Below, in pieces: positions 17,292-25,027 of a DNA stretch of 47,625 nt; position 1 is the first letter of the stretch, and every line of letters begins with the position of its first letter. Under the pieces are notes generated by a model, which saw nothing but the letters and a program-made list of their open reading frames with translations, was not told the origin of the DNA and made no database searches. The stretch lies in contig NZ_MQTS01000013.1 of NCBI RefSeq assembly GCF_020532825.1, positions 1 through 47,625 of the forward strand, given 5' to 3'. Source of the DNA: Arthrobacter sp. SO3 (lineage in GTDB: Bacteria; Actinomycetota; Actinomycetes; Actinomycetales; Micrococcaceae). The position numbers and the translations under genes were made by a program.

Positions 17292-17545
17292 TGCGATTGC
17301 GGGGCTTTATGCGGAATGACGATGGTGTGAACAAGAGTCAGTCAGCGGGCGGGTTCCTTGCGGGAAGCCTCATCCAAGGTCCGGGTGGTGTGCCGGGGTG
17401 CTTGTAGCCTGTGGGAACCGGCGGTGGCCCGTGTCCCTTTGTTGTCACTATTTCAACAGAAGTCCTGCAGTTGGCGCAACGGGCGGGGATTACACTGGTC
17501 AGACTGATCAATTCAGGCAGGAATGACGTACAGGAAGTGGTCACA

Positions 17546-18004
17546 TTGCAGGAACTCGACGCTACAGACAGGCGAATTCTCCTCGCCCTCGATGAGGATC
17601 CCCGGCTGCCGATCATGGTGCTGGCCCAGAAGCTGGCACTGGCGCGCGGCACCGTGCAGTCCCGCCTGGAGCGGATGGCGGCGTCAGGCGCCCTGCGGCC
17701 GAACAGCAGCCGGGTGCTGCCCTCGGCGCTGGGCCGGGGGGTGGCGGCCTCGGTGAGCGCTGAACTGGACCAGAGCCACCTGAACGAGGCGATCGCCGCG
17801 CTGCGGAACATCCCCGAGGTGCTCGAATGCCACGCCCCGGCCGGCGAGACGGACCTGCTGATCCGGGTGGTGGCGAAGAGCCCGGACGACCTGTACCGCG
17901 TCTCCGAGGAAATCCGGCTCTGCCCCGGCATTGTGCGGACCTCCACGAGCATGTTCCTGCGCGAGGTCATTCCTTACCGGACGACGGGGCTGCTGGGCTC
18001 CTGA
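17546..18004 (+). CDS. Lrp/AsnC-family regulator
   Basis: A 152-residue feast/famine regulator. The N-terminal HTH is LDATDRRILLALDEDPRLPIMVLAQKLALARGTVQSRLERMAASG in outline, and the C-terminal RAM domain includes ECHAPAGETDLLIRVVAKSPDDLYRV. I chose the TTG at 17546 because AGGAAG lies 8 bases upstream and the Lrp fold begins right after; a GTG at 17537 is an alternative but is too close to that site. Its target is unknown, since it does not face an obvious transporter; gluQ and the hairpins lie on the other side. Confidence 0.8.
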   Translation: MQELDATDRRILLALDEDPRLPIMVLAQKLALARGTVQSRLERMAASGALRPNSSRVLPSALGRGVAASVSAELDQSHLNEAIAALRNIPEVLECHAPAGETDLLIRVVAKSPDDLYRVSEEIRLCPGIVRTSTSMFLREVIPYRTTGLLGS

Positions 18005-18025
18005 GGGCCTTTCCCGCAGGTGGGC

Positions 18026-18481
18026 CTACACCGGCGGTCCGGTATTGGTTTTCAGGTTCTTCATGACCAGCGTGGACGTCAACCGCTCGACGCCGGGCAG
18101 CGAGGTCAGCTCGCTGTCGTAGAAGCGCTGGTAGGCGGGCAGGTCCTCGGCGATGACTTTAAGCAGGTAGTCGGGGGAACCGAACAGCCGCTGGGCCTCC
18201 ACTATGTTCGGGTTGTCAGCCACGCGGTTCTCGAAAATCTCCATCGTTGCCCGGTCCACCTGGCGGAGCGTGACGAACACGATCGCCTCGAACCCGAGCC
18301 CCACCGCGGCCGGATCGATGTCTGCCCGGTAGCCGCGGATGACGCCCGATGCCTCCAGGTCGCGGAGCCGCCGGTGGCATGGCGCCACGGTCAATCCCAC
18401 CTTGGCGGCGAGCGCCGTAGCTGTCATGCGGCCGTTCTGTTTGAGGTGGCGCAAAATACTTCTGTCCAGATGGTCAATCAC
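18026..18481 (-). CDS. Lrp/AsnC-family regulator of a LysE exporter
   Basis: The 151-residue protein has the Lrp HTH (LDRSILRHLKQNGRMTATALAAKVGLTVAPCHRRLRDLE in outline) and RAM domain (GSPDYLLKVIAEDLPAYQRF). It is divergent from a LysE-type exporter, a standard pairing in which the regulator senses an amino acid and turns on export. The start is a GTG at 18481 without a Shine-Dalgarno site. TAAGAT (minus strand, 18488-18493) ends six bases before it, so the message may be leaderless, although no good -35 is seen. Confidence 0.87.
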   Translation of the reverse strand: MIDHLDRSILRHLKQNGRMTATALAAKVGLTVAPCHRRLRDLEASGVIRGYRADIDPAAVGLGFEAIVFVTLRQVDRATMEIFENRVADNPNIVEAQRLFGSPDYLLKVIAEDLPAYQRFYDSELTSLPGVERLTSTLVMKNLKTNTGPPV

Positions 18482-18537
18482 GCAATAATCTTACCGTCCG
18501 GCGGCGTTTTGCCGCGAAAAGAGGAAACACTTCTGGT

Positions 18538-18548
18538 GGAAATTTTCC
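18538..18548. promoter_or_regulatory. AT-rich palindrome in the Lrp-LysE divergent region
   Basis: GGAAATTTTCC is an 11-base palindrome with an A/T core, 37 bases before the LysE start and 57 bases from the Lrp start. Lrp proteins favour such A/T-centred sites, so it is a candidate operator. Confidence 0.4.
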
Positions 18549-18584
18549 TAGACTTTTCCTGTACCCGCCCCTCAGGAGACCGCC

Positions 18585-19235
18585 ATGAACCCTCAGCTAT
18601 TCCTCGCCTTCCTGGTGGTCGCCGGCGCCCTTGCCTGCACCCCCGGGGTCGACTGGGCCTACTCCATTACCGCAGGGCTGAAACAGCGCAGCTTTGTGCC
18701 CGCGGTCGCGGGACTCTGCGGCGGCTACCTGCTGCACACTGTGCTTCTGGTGGCGGGCCTGGCGGCGCTGCTCACCGGGATCCCGGGTGTGCTGGGGTGG
18801 CTGACGGCGGCCGGCTCGGCCTACCTTCTCTGGCTCGGATTTACGACCATCCGGTCCTGGCGCGGGGCGAGTTTCGGCAGCGCCCAGGTGCGGGCGCCGG
18901 GGAACCAGTTCCGGACCTTCCTGCAGGGCATGGGCACCAGCGGCATCAACCCGAAGGGCCTGCTGTTCTACGTGGCCCTGGTGCCGCAGTTTGTCAGCCC
19001 GGAAGCGTCGCTGCCGGTGCCGGTGCAGTCCGGCCTCCTGGGCCTGACCTTCGTGCTGCTGGTCGCGGTGGTCTACAGCTGCGTTGCCTTGCTGGCACGC
19101 AAACTGCTGCACTCCCGGCCGGGCGCGGCGCGGCGGGTGACGCTCGCCAGCGGCATAAGCATGGTGGCCCTGGGCGCCGTGCTGCTGTCCGAGCAGCTAG
19201 TTCCGCTCCTGGTCCACGCCCTGTCGCGCGGCTGA
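18585..19235 (+). CDS. LysE/RhtB-family amino-acid exporter
   Basis: A 216-residue membrane protein with six predicted helices. The N-terminus (FLVVAGALACTPGVDWAYSITAGLKQR) contains the family's P-G-P/D block near residues 19-27, and GMGTSGINPKGLLFYVALVPQFV near 115 is the conserved middle motif of LysE transporters. Such proteins export amino acids or their derivatives. The ATG has a good AGGAG site. It faces a divergent Lrp regulator that should control it. The substrate is not evident from sequence. Confidence 0.88.
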   Translation: MNPQLFLAFLVVAGALACTPGVDWAYSITAGLKQRSFVPAVAGLCGGYLLHTVLLVAGLAALLTGIPGVLGWLTAAGSAYLLWLGFTTIRSWRGASFGSAQVRAPGNQFRTFLQGMGTSGINPKGLLFYVALVPQFVSPEASLPVPVQSGLLGLTFVLLVAVVYSCVALLARKLLHSRPGAARRVTLASGISMVALGAVLLSEQLVPLLVHALSRG

Positions 19236-19237
19236 GA

Positions 19238-19457
19238 TCACTTGCGCAGCATGTACCACTCAGTGAACGCCGTGGCGCGGCCGTCGCCCGTGAGCTGGAT
19301 GATCCACAGGTTGTCGTAGCTGCGGCTGTTGCCTCGGTAGTCGGTGCGGCCCTGGACGAAGGCACTCCCGCGGTCGACCCCCAGGAGTTTCCACTCGAAT
19401 GTCCAGTCCCCATGCTGTGATGTAGTGCTGCATCCAGCGCGCTGAGGCATCTCTCAT
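19238..19457 (-). pseudogene. Remnant of a SnoaL/NTF2-like protein
   Basis: One minus-strand frame reads QHGDWTFEWKLLGVDRGS and continues to TAFTEWYMLRK, which is the C-terminal half of a SnoaL-like NTF2-fold protein. A second frame reads MRDASARWMQHYIT just upstream and matches the part that should precede it. A one-base shift near 19410 separates them, and the second frame is closed by a TAA immediately upstream. About half of the usual 120-130 residues is therefore missing. It lies 3 bases beyond the LysE stop. I infer a decayed gene. Confidence 0.65.
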
Positions 19458-19529
19458 GCGTCGTTTTTACTCCGTGTATCCGCTGGCCCGCAAGGGTTGT
19501 GGATCCGGAGCGGGACACCCTGCCCTGGT

Positions 19530-20519
19530 TCAGTCGTCATCGGTCCAGCCGTATTCGCGGTCCCAGAGTTCATGCAGCTCCGCGTCCTTGCGGATGGCCC
19601 GGACCGCTTCCAGTTCGACGGGCTGGCGGTGTTGCCACTCCAGCCGGTTCAGCGCCTTCCGCCCGTTGTCCAGCAGCAGGAGCGCCCGGTCCGTCAGGGC
19701 ATCGCTGCGGAGCGTGAAGTCCGTCCCGCGCCGGCGCAGGACCTCCTGCAGGACGGCCCGGGAGGACGCGTTGGCACCGAGTTTCCGGAGCGAGCGTGCC
19801 CGCACCAGGAGCAGCGCCGCCGAGAGGTCATCGCCGTTGCGCAGCCCTTCAGTGTCTTCCAGCACGTCCTCGTACCGTCCCAGGGCGGCGGCGAGCGAGC
19901 AACGCGCCAAGGCCATGGGCAACGACGGCGGCAGCCCGGTCAGCGCCGCGAGGGCAGCCTCGGTCTGGCCGGTCTCGCGCAACGAGTGGGAAAGCGCCAG
20001 GAATACCCCTTCCTCACTGAAGAGGACCGGAACCTCAACCCGCTCGGCCACGGTCACCCGGGTGACCACACGGCTCAGGTAGGCGGAGGCATACAGGTTC
20101 GCATCGTCGTCGTTCCTGGTCAGCATCCCGCGCTGGAGCAACTCGGCGGCGCGCAGGTGGCCGCCGTGGGCGTAGCTCAGCAACCCCGCCATCAGGTAGC
20201 ACAGCCCGGCCCACCCGGGGTAGGTGTGTGCCAGGGCGATCAGCCGGTTTGGGTCGGAGCTGCCGAAGATGGCGGCGTGCACGGTCTTCGCGGCCTTGCC
20301 CGGCGCCCGGCGGCCCACTTTGCCGAGCCGCGGCGCGCCGCCCTCCACAGGCAGGGTGCCGCGGATCCGCCCCGCCAGGACTCCGGATACCGCCCCGCCC
20401 ACACCCTCGGCGAGGCCGCGGACCGGCGTCCGGATGACCGCCGTGCGGAACGGCGTCAGGTCGCGGAGGTCGCGGTAAAGGGCGGGGCGGGGTGCGGATT
20501 CTGCTGGTCCGGCGCTCAT
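19530..20519 (-). CDS. Conserved protein with TPR-like helical repeats
   Basis: I do not recognise a named family. The 329-residue protein has no signal peptide. Residues 85-300 are a run of Ala/Leu-rich helical pairs of TPR type (HTYPGWAGLCYLMAGLLSYAHGG, EAALAALTGLPPSLPMALARC, LLLVRARSLRKLGANASS), often the mark of a protein-interaction scaffold. The C-terminus is acidic (DREYGWTDDD). The first 70 residues are basic and Gly-rich. It is upstream of nothing obvious: DUF456 lies 37 bases before it on the same strand, so they may be co-transcribed. Confidence 0.65.
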   Translation of the reverse strand: MSAGPAESAPRPALYRDLRDLTPFRTAVIRTPVRGLAEGVGGAVSGVLAGRIRGTLPVEGGAPRLGKVGRRAPGKAAKTVHAAIFGSSDPNRLIALAHTYPGWAGLCYLMAGLLSYAHGGHLRAAELLQRGMLTRNDDDANLYASAYLSRVVTRVTVAERVEVPVLFSEEGVFLALSHSLRETGQTEAALAALTGLPPSLPMALARCSLAAALGRYEDVLEDTEGLRNGDDLSAALLLVRARSLRKLGANASSRAVLQEVLRRRGTDFTLRSDALTDRALLLLDNGRKALNRLEWQHRQPVELEAVRAIRKDAELHELWDREYGWTDDD

Positions 20520-20556
20520 ACGTCCATGCTAGTTCGCTGCGGGAGGCCGCGGCAGA

Positions 20557-21057
20557 CTAGGCCGTGGCCGAAATCCACAGGCCGATCACCCAGGTGCTGC
20601 CGGCAAGGCAGGCGAGCCCGAACTCCACGATCATTCCCAGCCCCGTGGCCTTCAGTGCGGCCCAACTCGATGCCATGGCAGTGCCGAAAGCGCGCGTGCG
20701 GTGCAGTTCACTCAGCAGGAGACCGGCGGCGAACCCAACGAACAGGCCCACGACGGGGATGATAAACATTCCCACGACTCCGAAGACGAGCCCGGCCATC
20801 ACCGAGCGGCCGGGAATGCTGTGCTGTTTGAGCTTCCGGCCGGTCAGGACCGCGCTGGCGGCCATCCCGGCGAGGACAAAGACCAGGCCGATCCCGAAGA
20901 CCACCCAGCCGGTGGTTCCGGCCCCGCCCCAGATGGCCCAGGCCAGCAGGCTTAGACCGACCAGGATGCTGCCGGGAAGCACGGGGATGACGGTGCCGGC
21001 CACGCCCACGAGGATGGCGAGGCCACACAGGATCGTCACAACTGTCTCGGTGTTCAT
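20557..21057 (-). CDS. DUF456 small membrane protein
   Basis: The 166-residue protein has about four membrane segments with the DUF456 pattern: an N-terminal helix followed by VIPVLPGSILVGLSLLAWAIW, then a middle GRSVMAGLVFGVVGMFIIPVVGLFVGFAAGLLLSE in outline with the repeated Gly residues of this family. The function is unknown. TGGGG lies just before the ATG at 21057. It is located upstream of the TPR-like gene and downstream of malic enzyme, whose terminator separates them. Confidence 0.8.
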   Translation of the reverse strand: MNTETVVTILCGLAILVGVAGTVIPVLPGSILVGLSLLAWAIWGGAGTTGWVVFGIGLVFVLAGMAASAVLTGRKLKQHSIPGRSVMAGLVFGVVGMFIIPVVGLFVGFAAGLLLSELHRTRAFGTAMASSWAALKATGLGMIVEFGLACLAGSTWVIGLWISATA

Positions 21058-21120
21058 CGCCCCAGTCTAGGTCGCGGCAGCGGGCGGTTCGGGCCGGTCC
21101 GCCAGCAAGGCGCCGCAGCG

Positions 21121-21173
21121 CAAAAGACGACGACGGCGCCGCATCCCCCAAGGAAGCGCCGCCGTCGTCGTCT
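21121..21173 (-). terminator. Intrinsic terminator of malic enzyme
   Basis: AGACGACGACGGCG (21125-21138) pairs with its complement at 21160-21173. Read on the minus strand the stem is followed by TTTTG, giving a short U tract. It starts 13 bases past the malic enzyme stop. Confidence 0.75.
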
Positions 21174-21185
21174 GTTTAGCTGTTG

Positions 21186-22397
21186 CTACTCGGCTTCAAC
21201 CGCCGCGGCGACGGCGGCCGAAACTGCCGGTGCCACGCGCGGGTCCAGCGGACTGGGGACGATGTAGTCGGCCGAGAGGTCCTCTTCGGCCAGTGCCGCG
21301 ATGGCGCGGGCCGCAGCCAGCTTCATGGCCGGCGTGATCCGGCGGGCGCCGGCATCGAGGGCGCCCCGGAAGATGCCGGGGAACGCGAGGACGTTGTTGA
21401 TCTGGTTCGGGAAGTCACTGCGGCCGGTGGCGACGACGGCCGCGTACCGGCGTGCTACCTCCGGCAGGACCTCGGGGTCCGGGTTGGACAGCGCGAACAC
21501 GATCGAGTCCTGGCTCATGAGCTTGAGGTGCTCCTCGGCCAGCTTGGAGGAGGAGACGCCGATGAACACGTCGGCGTCCAGCAGGGCATCGGCGGGTCCG
21601 CCGGAGACGCCGCGCAGGTTGCCGCTCCGGGCCAGCTGGGCCTTCTTGCTGGCGGGATCGGCGGCGATGTCCGCACGCTCGCTGTTGATGACACCTCGGG
21701 AGTCCAGCAGCACGACGTCGGTGATTCCGGCGGTGAGCAGCATCTGTGCGACGGCGATCCCGGCGGCGCCGGCGCCCGAGACGACAACGCGCAGCTTCTC
21801 GAGTTCGCGTCCGGTTACCTTGGCGGCGCCGGTCAGGGCCGCGAGGACGACGACGGCGGTGCCGTGCTGGTCATCGTGCATGACGGGGCAGTCGAGGGCC
21901 TCGATGAGCTTTTCCTCAAGCTCGAAGCAACGCGGCGCCGAGACATCCTCGAGGTTGACTGCGCCGAAGCTCGGACGCAGGCGGACGAGGGTCTCCACGA
22001 TCTCGTCAACGTTGGTGGTGTTGAGCACCAGCGGGATGGAGTCGAGCTCGCCGAAGGCCTTGAACAGGGCTGACTTGCCCTCCATCACGGGCAGCGAGGC
22101 GCTGGCGCCGATGTCCCCGAGGCCGAGGACGGCCGTGCCATCGCTGACGACGACGACGAGGCGCTGGGCCCACGTCAGGGTTTTGGCGAGTTCCGGGTTG
22201 GCGGCGATGGCGCGGCTGACCTGGGCGACTCCGGGCGTGTAGGCGATGGAAAGGTCGCGCTTGCTGGCGAGCGGCACGGTGCTGGAAATTGAAAGCTTGC
22301 CGCCCTGGTGGGCTGCGAAAATTTCCTCGTCGCTGAGCACCGCTACGGGCTCTGCTGCGGAAGCGGGGTCGGTGGGGTTAATCGTCTCAATGGACAC
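21186..22397 (-). CDS. NAD(P)-dependent malic enzyme
   Basis: A 403-residue decarboxylating malate dehydrogenase making pyruvate and CO2. Visible blocks are the catalytic Tyr in LSIAYTPGVAQV near 52, VVVSDGTAVLGLGDIGASASLPVMEGK near 84-110 in outline with Lys110, EDVSAPRCFELEE near 150 and DDQHGTAVVVLAAL near 177 (metal site), and the Rossmann loop SGAGAAGIA near 211. It is the short bacterial form without a phosphotransacetylase domain. The GTG at 22397 has AGGAGA seven bases upstream. It has a long leader region with a DasR-type site about 290 bases upstream. Confidence 0.93.
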   Translation of the reverse strand: MSIETINPTDPASAAEPVAVLSDEEIFAAHQGGKLSISSTVPLASKRDLSIAYTPGVAQVSRAIAANPELAKTLTWAQRLVVVVSDGTAVLGLGDIGASASLPVMEGKSALFKAFGELDSIPLVLNTTNVDEIVETLVRLRPSFGAVNLEDVSAPRCFELEEKLIEALDCPVMHDDQHGTAVVVLAALTGAAKVTGRELEKLRVVVSGAGAAGIAVAQMLLTAGITDVVLLDSRGVINSERADIAADPASKKAQLARSGNLRGVSGGPADALLDADVFIGVSSSKLAEEHLKLMSQDSIVFALSNPDPEVLPEVARRYAAVVATGRSDFPNQINNVLAFPGIFRGALDAGARRITPAMKLAAARAIAALAEEDLSADYIVPSPLDPRVAPAVSAAVAAAVEAE

Positions 22398-22585
22398 TTC
22401 GTTGTCTCCTGGGGCTCACCGTGGGCATACGGCTCATGGAAGCTCAAGCACAGGGATGCTCAAGATGGTCTGGGGAGCGTCAACTGCTACCCGTGGTTGG
22501 TGGGTCCGCGGCGAAGCTCCGGGGTACTGCAAGCGGCTGGGCCGCTCCGGTTCTGCAATGGTAAACAACGCGCGGCGGCGGCGAC

Positions 22586-22599
22586 GTGTCGCACGACAC
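22586..22599. promoter_or_regulatory. Palindrome upstream of malic enzyme
   Basis: GTGTCG-CA-CGACAC is a perfect 14-base palindrome about 190 bases before the malic enzyme start. It has the form of a dimeric repressor site; the protein is unknown. Confidence 0.4.
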
Positions 22600-22687
22600 A
22601 CCCAAGCGAATGGTGAAACGTTTATCCAACGCTTTTAGTGAGCCGTATCACGAAAAAGTGCCGTTACCGTCCAGTTAAAAGTCCGAT

Positions 22688-22699
22688 TGGTCTAGACCA
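22688..22699. promoter_or_regulatory. DasR/NagR-type operator (dre-like)
   Basis: The perfect palindrome TGGTCTAGACCA, with context ATTGGTCTAGACCAGTT, matches the dre consensus bound by DasR, the N-acetylglucosamine-responsive GntR regulator of actinobacteria. It begins 290 bases upstream of malic enzyme and ends two bases before the TetR stop codon. No DasR gene is in the window. Confidence 0.6.
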
Positions 22700-22700
22700 G

Positions 22701-23441
22701 TTACGCCGCACGGCGGCTGCATGTCAGCAGAAAGCAGGCCTTCTTGAGGTCTTCTTCGGCCTCGAAGAGGGAAAGACGGCGGCAGCGGACGGACTGGACC
22801 AGTCCAGTGACGGTCAGCAGCAGCACCCGGGAGATGGCGGCGTCGCCGGTCACGGCCGTGACGGCCTTTTCGGCCGCGGAATCGATCTCGCGGAGCAGCT
22901 TCGTGGTGTCGGTGTCCTTGGTGTAGACGGCTTTGTTCAAGGACTGCTCCACCGCCGGCTGCATCAGGCGCATGTGGAAAATTTCCATCACGACGCCTGC
23001 TACCGCCTGGGCGGGAATGTTGTCCTTGATGTTCGCTGCGGGAGGCGTCGCGGAGCGTCCGGCAGCTCGCCCCGCGGACTTTTTCGCGGGCCTGCCGGGC
23101 GTGCCCGCAGGTGCGCCGGGCGCGACGCCGGCCGGTGGGCCGGTGGGGAGTACACCGGCGGCCGCATTGGCCCCGGGCGCGGCCGGGTCGTTGGCCGCAT
23201 GCAGCTCCGTAAGCTGCTTGCGGTAGAGCGCCAGCACCAGCTGCGTGGCGGAGGGAAAGTAGCGGTACAGGGTGCCCAGCGGGACGTCGGCCTTGGCGGC
23301 GACCTCGGAGAGGACGACGGAGTCCAGACCCTTGCGGGCGAACCCGGCGGCTACGTCGAGGATCCGGGTGTAGCGGAGCCGTTGCCGGGGCAGGGCGGGC
23401 GGAGGGGCCATCGGAGGAAGTTCTGAGTGAAATTCAGGCAT
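22701..23441 (-). CDS. TetR-family regulator with a long Ala/Pro-rich insert
   Basis: The 246-residue protein has a typical TetR HTH at residues 22-68 (RILDVAAGFARKGLDSVVLSEVAAKADVPLGTLYRYFPS in outline). Between this and the helical effector domain (about 139-246, AVAGVVMEIFHMRLMQPAVEQSL and VTGLVQSVRCRRLSLFEAEEDL) lies an unusual stretch of about 55 residues rich in Ala, Gly and Pro with a basic AKKSAGRAAGRS part. Such a linker is rare in TetR proteins. I chose the ATG at 23441 because the earlier frame has no family likeness. The MFS gene on the same strand 163 bases upstream is a possible target. Confidence 0.82.
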   Translation of the reverse strand: MPEFHSELPPMAPPPALPRQRLRYTRILDVAAGFARKGLDSVVLSEVAAKADVPLGTLYRYFPSATQLVLALYRKQLTELHAANDPAAPGANAAAGVLPTGPPAGVAPGAPAGTPGRPAKKSAGRAAGRSATPPAANIKDNIPAQAVAGVVMEIFHMRLMQPAVEQSLNKAVYTKDTDTTKLLREIDSAAEKAVTAVTGDAAISRVLLLTVTGLVQSVRCRRLSLFEAEEDLKKACFLLTCSRRAA

Positions 23442-23604
23442 CAGCAGCGTTCCGGGGTCGGTTTTCTCGGCAGCCGGGAGGGATCTCCCCGCAGCACTGC
23501 CGCGGCAATTCCCGTCCACTATACGCCACGCTCCCGGGCCGTCAGCGAGTCACAGAAAGCGCCGGGGACGCCCGGACGAAGTCGCGCCCGCGGTGGGCCC
23601 GGAG

Positions 23605-24921
23605 CTAGTCGACGCCCTTTATTTTGACCACGAATACAGCCCCCAGCAGCCCGATCACCGCGGCGGCCACGTACAGCGAAACGTAGCCTCCCCACATCGT
23701 GACGAAAGGGAAGGCGATGAGCGGCGCGAGCACCTGGGGCAGGGAATTGGCGATGTTGAGGACGCCCAGATCCTTTCCGCGGCTTAGTGCCGTCGGGAGC
23801 ACCTGGGTGATGAGGGCGAAATCCACCGCAAGGTAACAGCCGAAGCCGATCCCCAGCACGGAGGCGCCAAGGAGTGCCCCGGGCCAGGTCGGCGCGAACG
23901 CCAGGATGAGCGAGGCCACTGCGATGATGACGGAGGAGACGATCACGAGCGGCTTCCGTTTCCCCATTCGGTCGCTCAGCCGGCCGCCGATCACGCTGGT
24001 GACGATCACCATCACGGCATAGAGGCCGGTCAGGATCAGCACACCGAACTCCGGTGCGATGCCCTGCGTCTCCTCAAGGTGGACCGCGTCCTTGAGGAAG
24101 AAGAGCAGGTAGAGGGTGACCATGTGGTTGCCGATGTTCACCAGGAGCCGGGTCAGCCAGGCCCAGCCGAAGTCCGGGTACAGCGCCGGGGAAATCCAGA
24201 AGCCCCGGGCGAAGCCAGCCAGGCTGAACGGCGGGCGCGCCCCGGCGGGGAGCGCGACGTCGTCGTTCCTGAAGAAGTACAGCAGGACGCCGGCCAGCAG
24301 AGCCACGGCGCAGACCCAATAGCCGACGGCGAAGTTCCCGGTCACCGCTGCGGCGATCACCGCGCCGACAAGGATTCCGACGGTCTGGCCCATGGCGCCG
24401 AGGCCGCCCACCGTGCCGCGCTGGGCAACGGGCACGCGGTCCGGGACGGCGGCAGTAATGGCGGCATAGGCCCCGTTGCAGCCCGCTTGGACGAGGCACC
24501 AGAGCAGCGTCATGATGGCAACATTGGGTGCGCCGGCGAGCGCGATCAGGGCCGCGGCGCCGAGGATGGCCCCGAAGAGGACCCACGGCACCCGACGTCC
24601 CAGGCGTGAGGTGGTGCGGTCGCTGAACGCACCGAACAACGGATTGGCCACGAGGGAGACCGCCGCCCCGGCCCCGGTCACGAGGGCGAGGATGGCCTCT
24701 TTGTCGCCCGCACTGAACGCTTCCGCCTGCTGGCCGAGCAACACCTGGAGCGGGGCGAAAAACGCTGCGTTGATGCCCAGGTTGACGAGGACGACGCCGG
24801 CAATCCAGAGGGGACGGACCGCCCGCTCGGGCTCGGCGAGCGCAATCGCGGTCGGGCTTCCCGCAGCGGGTCCGACACGGGTTGGGTCCGGAGCTGCTCC
24901 GGATAGATCGGACAGGCTCAT
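23605..24921 (-). CDS. MFS transporter, probably sugar type
   Basis: A 438-residue major facilitator with 12 helices. FGAFSDRTTSRLGRRVPWV near 90 and GGRLSDRMGKRKPLVIV near 315 are the paired cytoplasmic loops (D-R/K-x-G-R-R/K) between helices 2-3 and 8-9. The NPLFGAFSDRTTSRLGRR form is that of the GPH/SLC45-like sucrose and glycoside carriers. The ATG at 24921 has a GGGGGGAA site; the frame extends upstream to 24993 but these residues are not family-like. It is divergent from rraA with a palindrome between them, and a TetR gene follows downstream. Confidence 0.83.
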   Translation of the reverse strand: MSLSDLSGAAPDPTRVGPAAGSPTAIALAEPERAVRPLWIAGVVLVNLGINAAFFAPLQVLLGQQAEAFSAGDKEAILALVTGAGAAVSLVANPLFGAFSDRTTSRLGRRVPWVLFGAILGAAALIALAGAPNVAIMTLLWCLVQAGCNGAYAAITAAVPDRVPVAQRGTVGGLGAMGQTVGILVGAVIAAAVTGNFAVGYWVCAVALLAGVLLYFFRNDDVALPAGARPPFSLAGFARGFWISPALYPDFGWAWLTRLLVNIGNHMVTLYLLFFLKDAVHLEETQGIAPEFGVLILTGLYAVMVIVTSVIGGRLSDRMGKRKPLVIVSSVIIAVASLILAFAPTWPGALLGASVLGIGFGCYLAVDFALITQVLPTALSRGKDLGVLNIANSLPQVLAPLIAFPFVTMWGGYVSLYVAAAVIGLLGAVFVVKIKGVD

Positions 24922-24979
24922 GTAATTCGGTTCCCCCCGGAAACGGCTGACGCACGCAAGATCAATGTGCAGCCAGACT

Positions 24980-24996
24980 ATCGTGGGGACCACGAT
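24980..24996. promoter_or_regulatory. Palindromic operator between MFS and rraA
   Basis: ATCGTGG-GGA-CCACGAT is a perfect 7-base inverted repeat in the 106-base divergent region, 32 bases from the RraA start. It is well placed to control either gene; the nearby TetR protein is the obvious candidate. Confidence 0.5.
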
Positions 24997-25027
24997 CCAC
25001 CCCCTATTTCCAGCATGAGGAGAACCG

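Larger units (their letters stand above)
17069..17545. other. Divergent intergenic region with three successive hairpins
   Basis: This 477-base stretch separates gluQ and a Lrp gene. From left to right it holds a family-1 hairpin (17110-17174), a second long hairpin (17193-17253) and a third (17256-17291). The rest includes candidate Lrp promoter bases (TTGGCG near 17473, TACACT near 17490, though spaced only 14). A reading frame from 17411 crosses it in phase with the Lrp gene but its first 45 residues do not look like Lrp. I saw no tRNA. Confidence 0.6.
22398..22700. other. Upstream region of malic enzyme (303 bases)
   Basis: No gene is supported here. It contains two palindromes: GTGTCG-CA-CGACAC at 22586-22599 and the TGGTCTAGACCA site at 22688-22699. 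Short open frames overlap but lack ribosome sites and family likeness. Confidence 0.6.

Noticed and set aside
17215..17345. Possible tRNA or small RNA upstream of the Lrp gene
   Set aside because: The stems do not form a cloverleaf and there is no T-loop (GGTTCGAAT) pattern; only hairpins are supported.
22308..22616. Small plus-strand frame upstream of malic enzyme
   Set aside because: No ribosome site, no family likeness, and it overlaps the malic enzyme start on the opposite strand.
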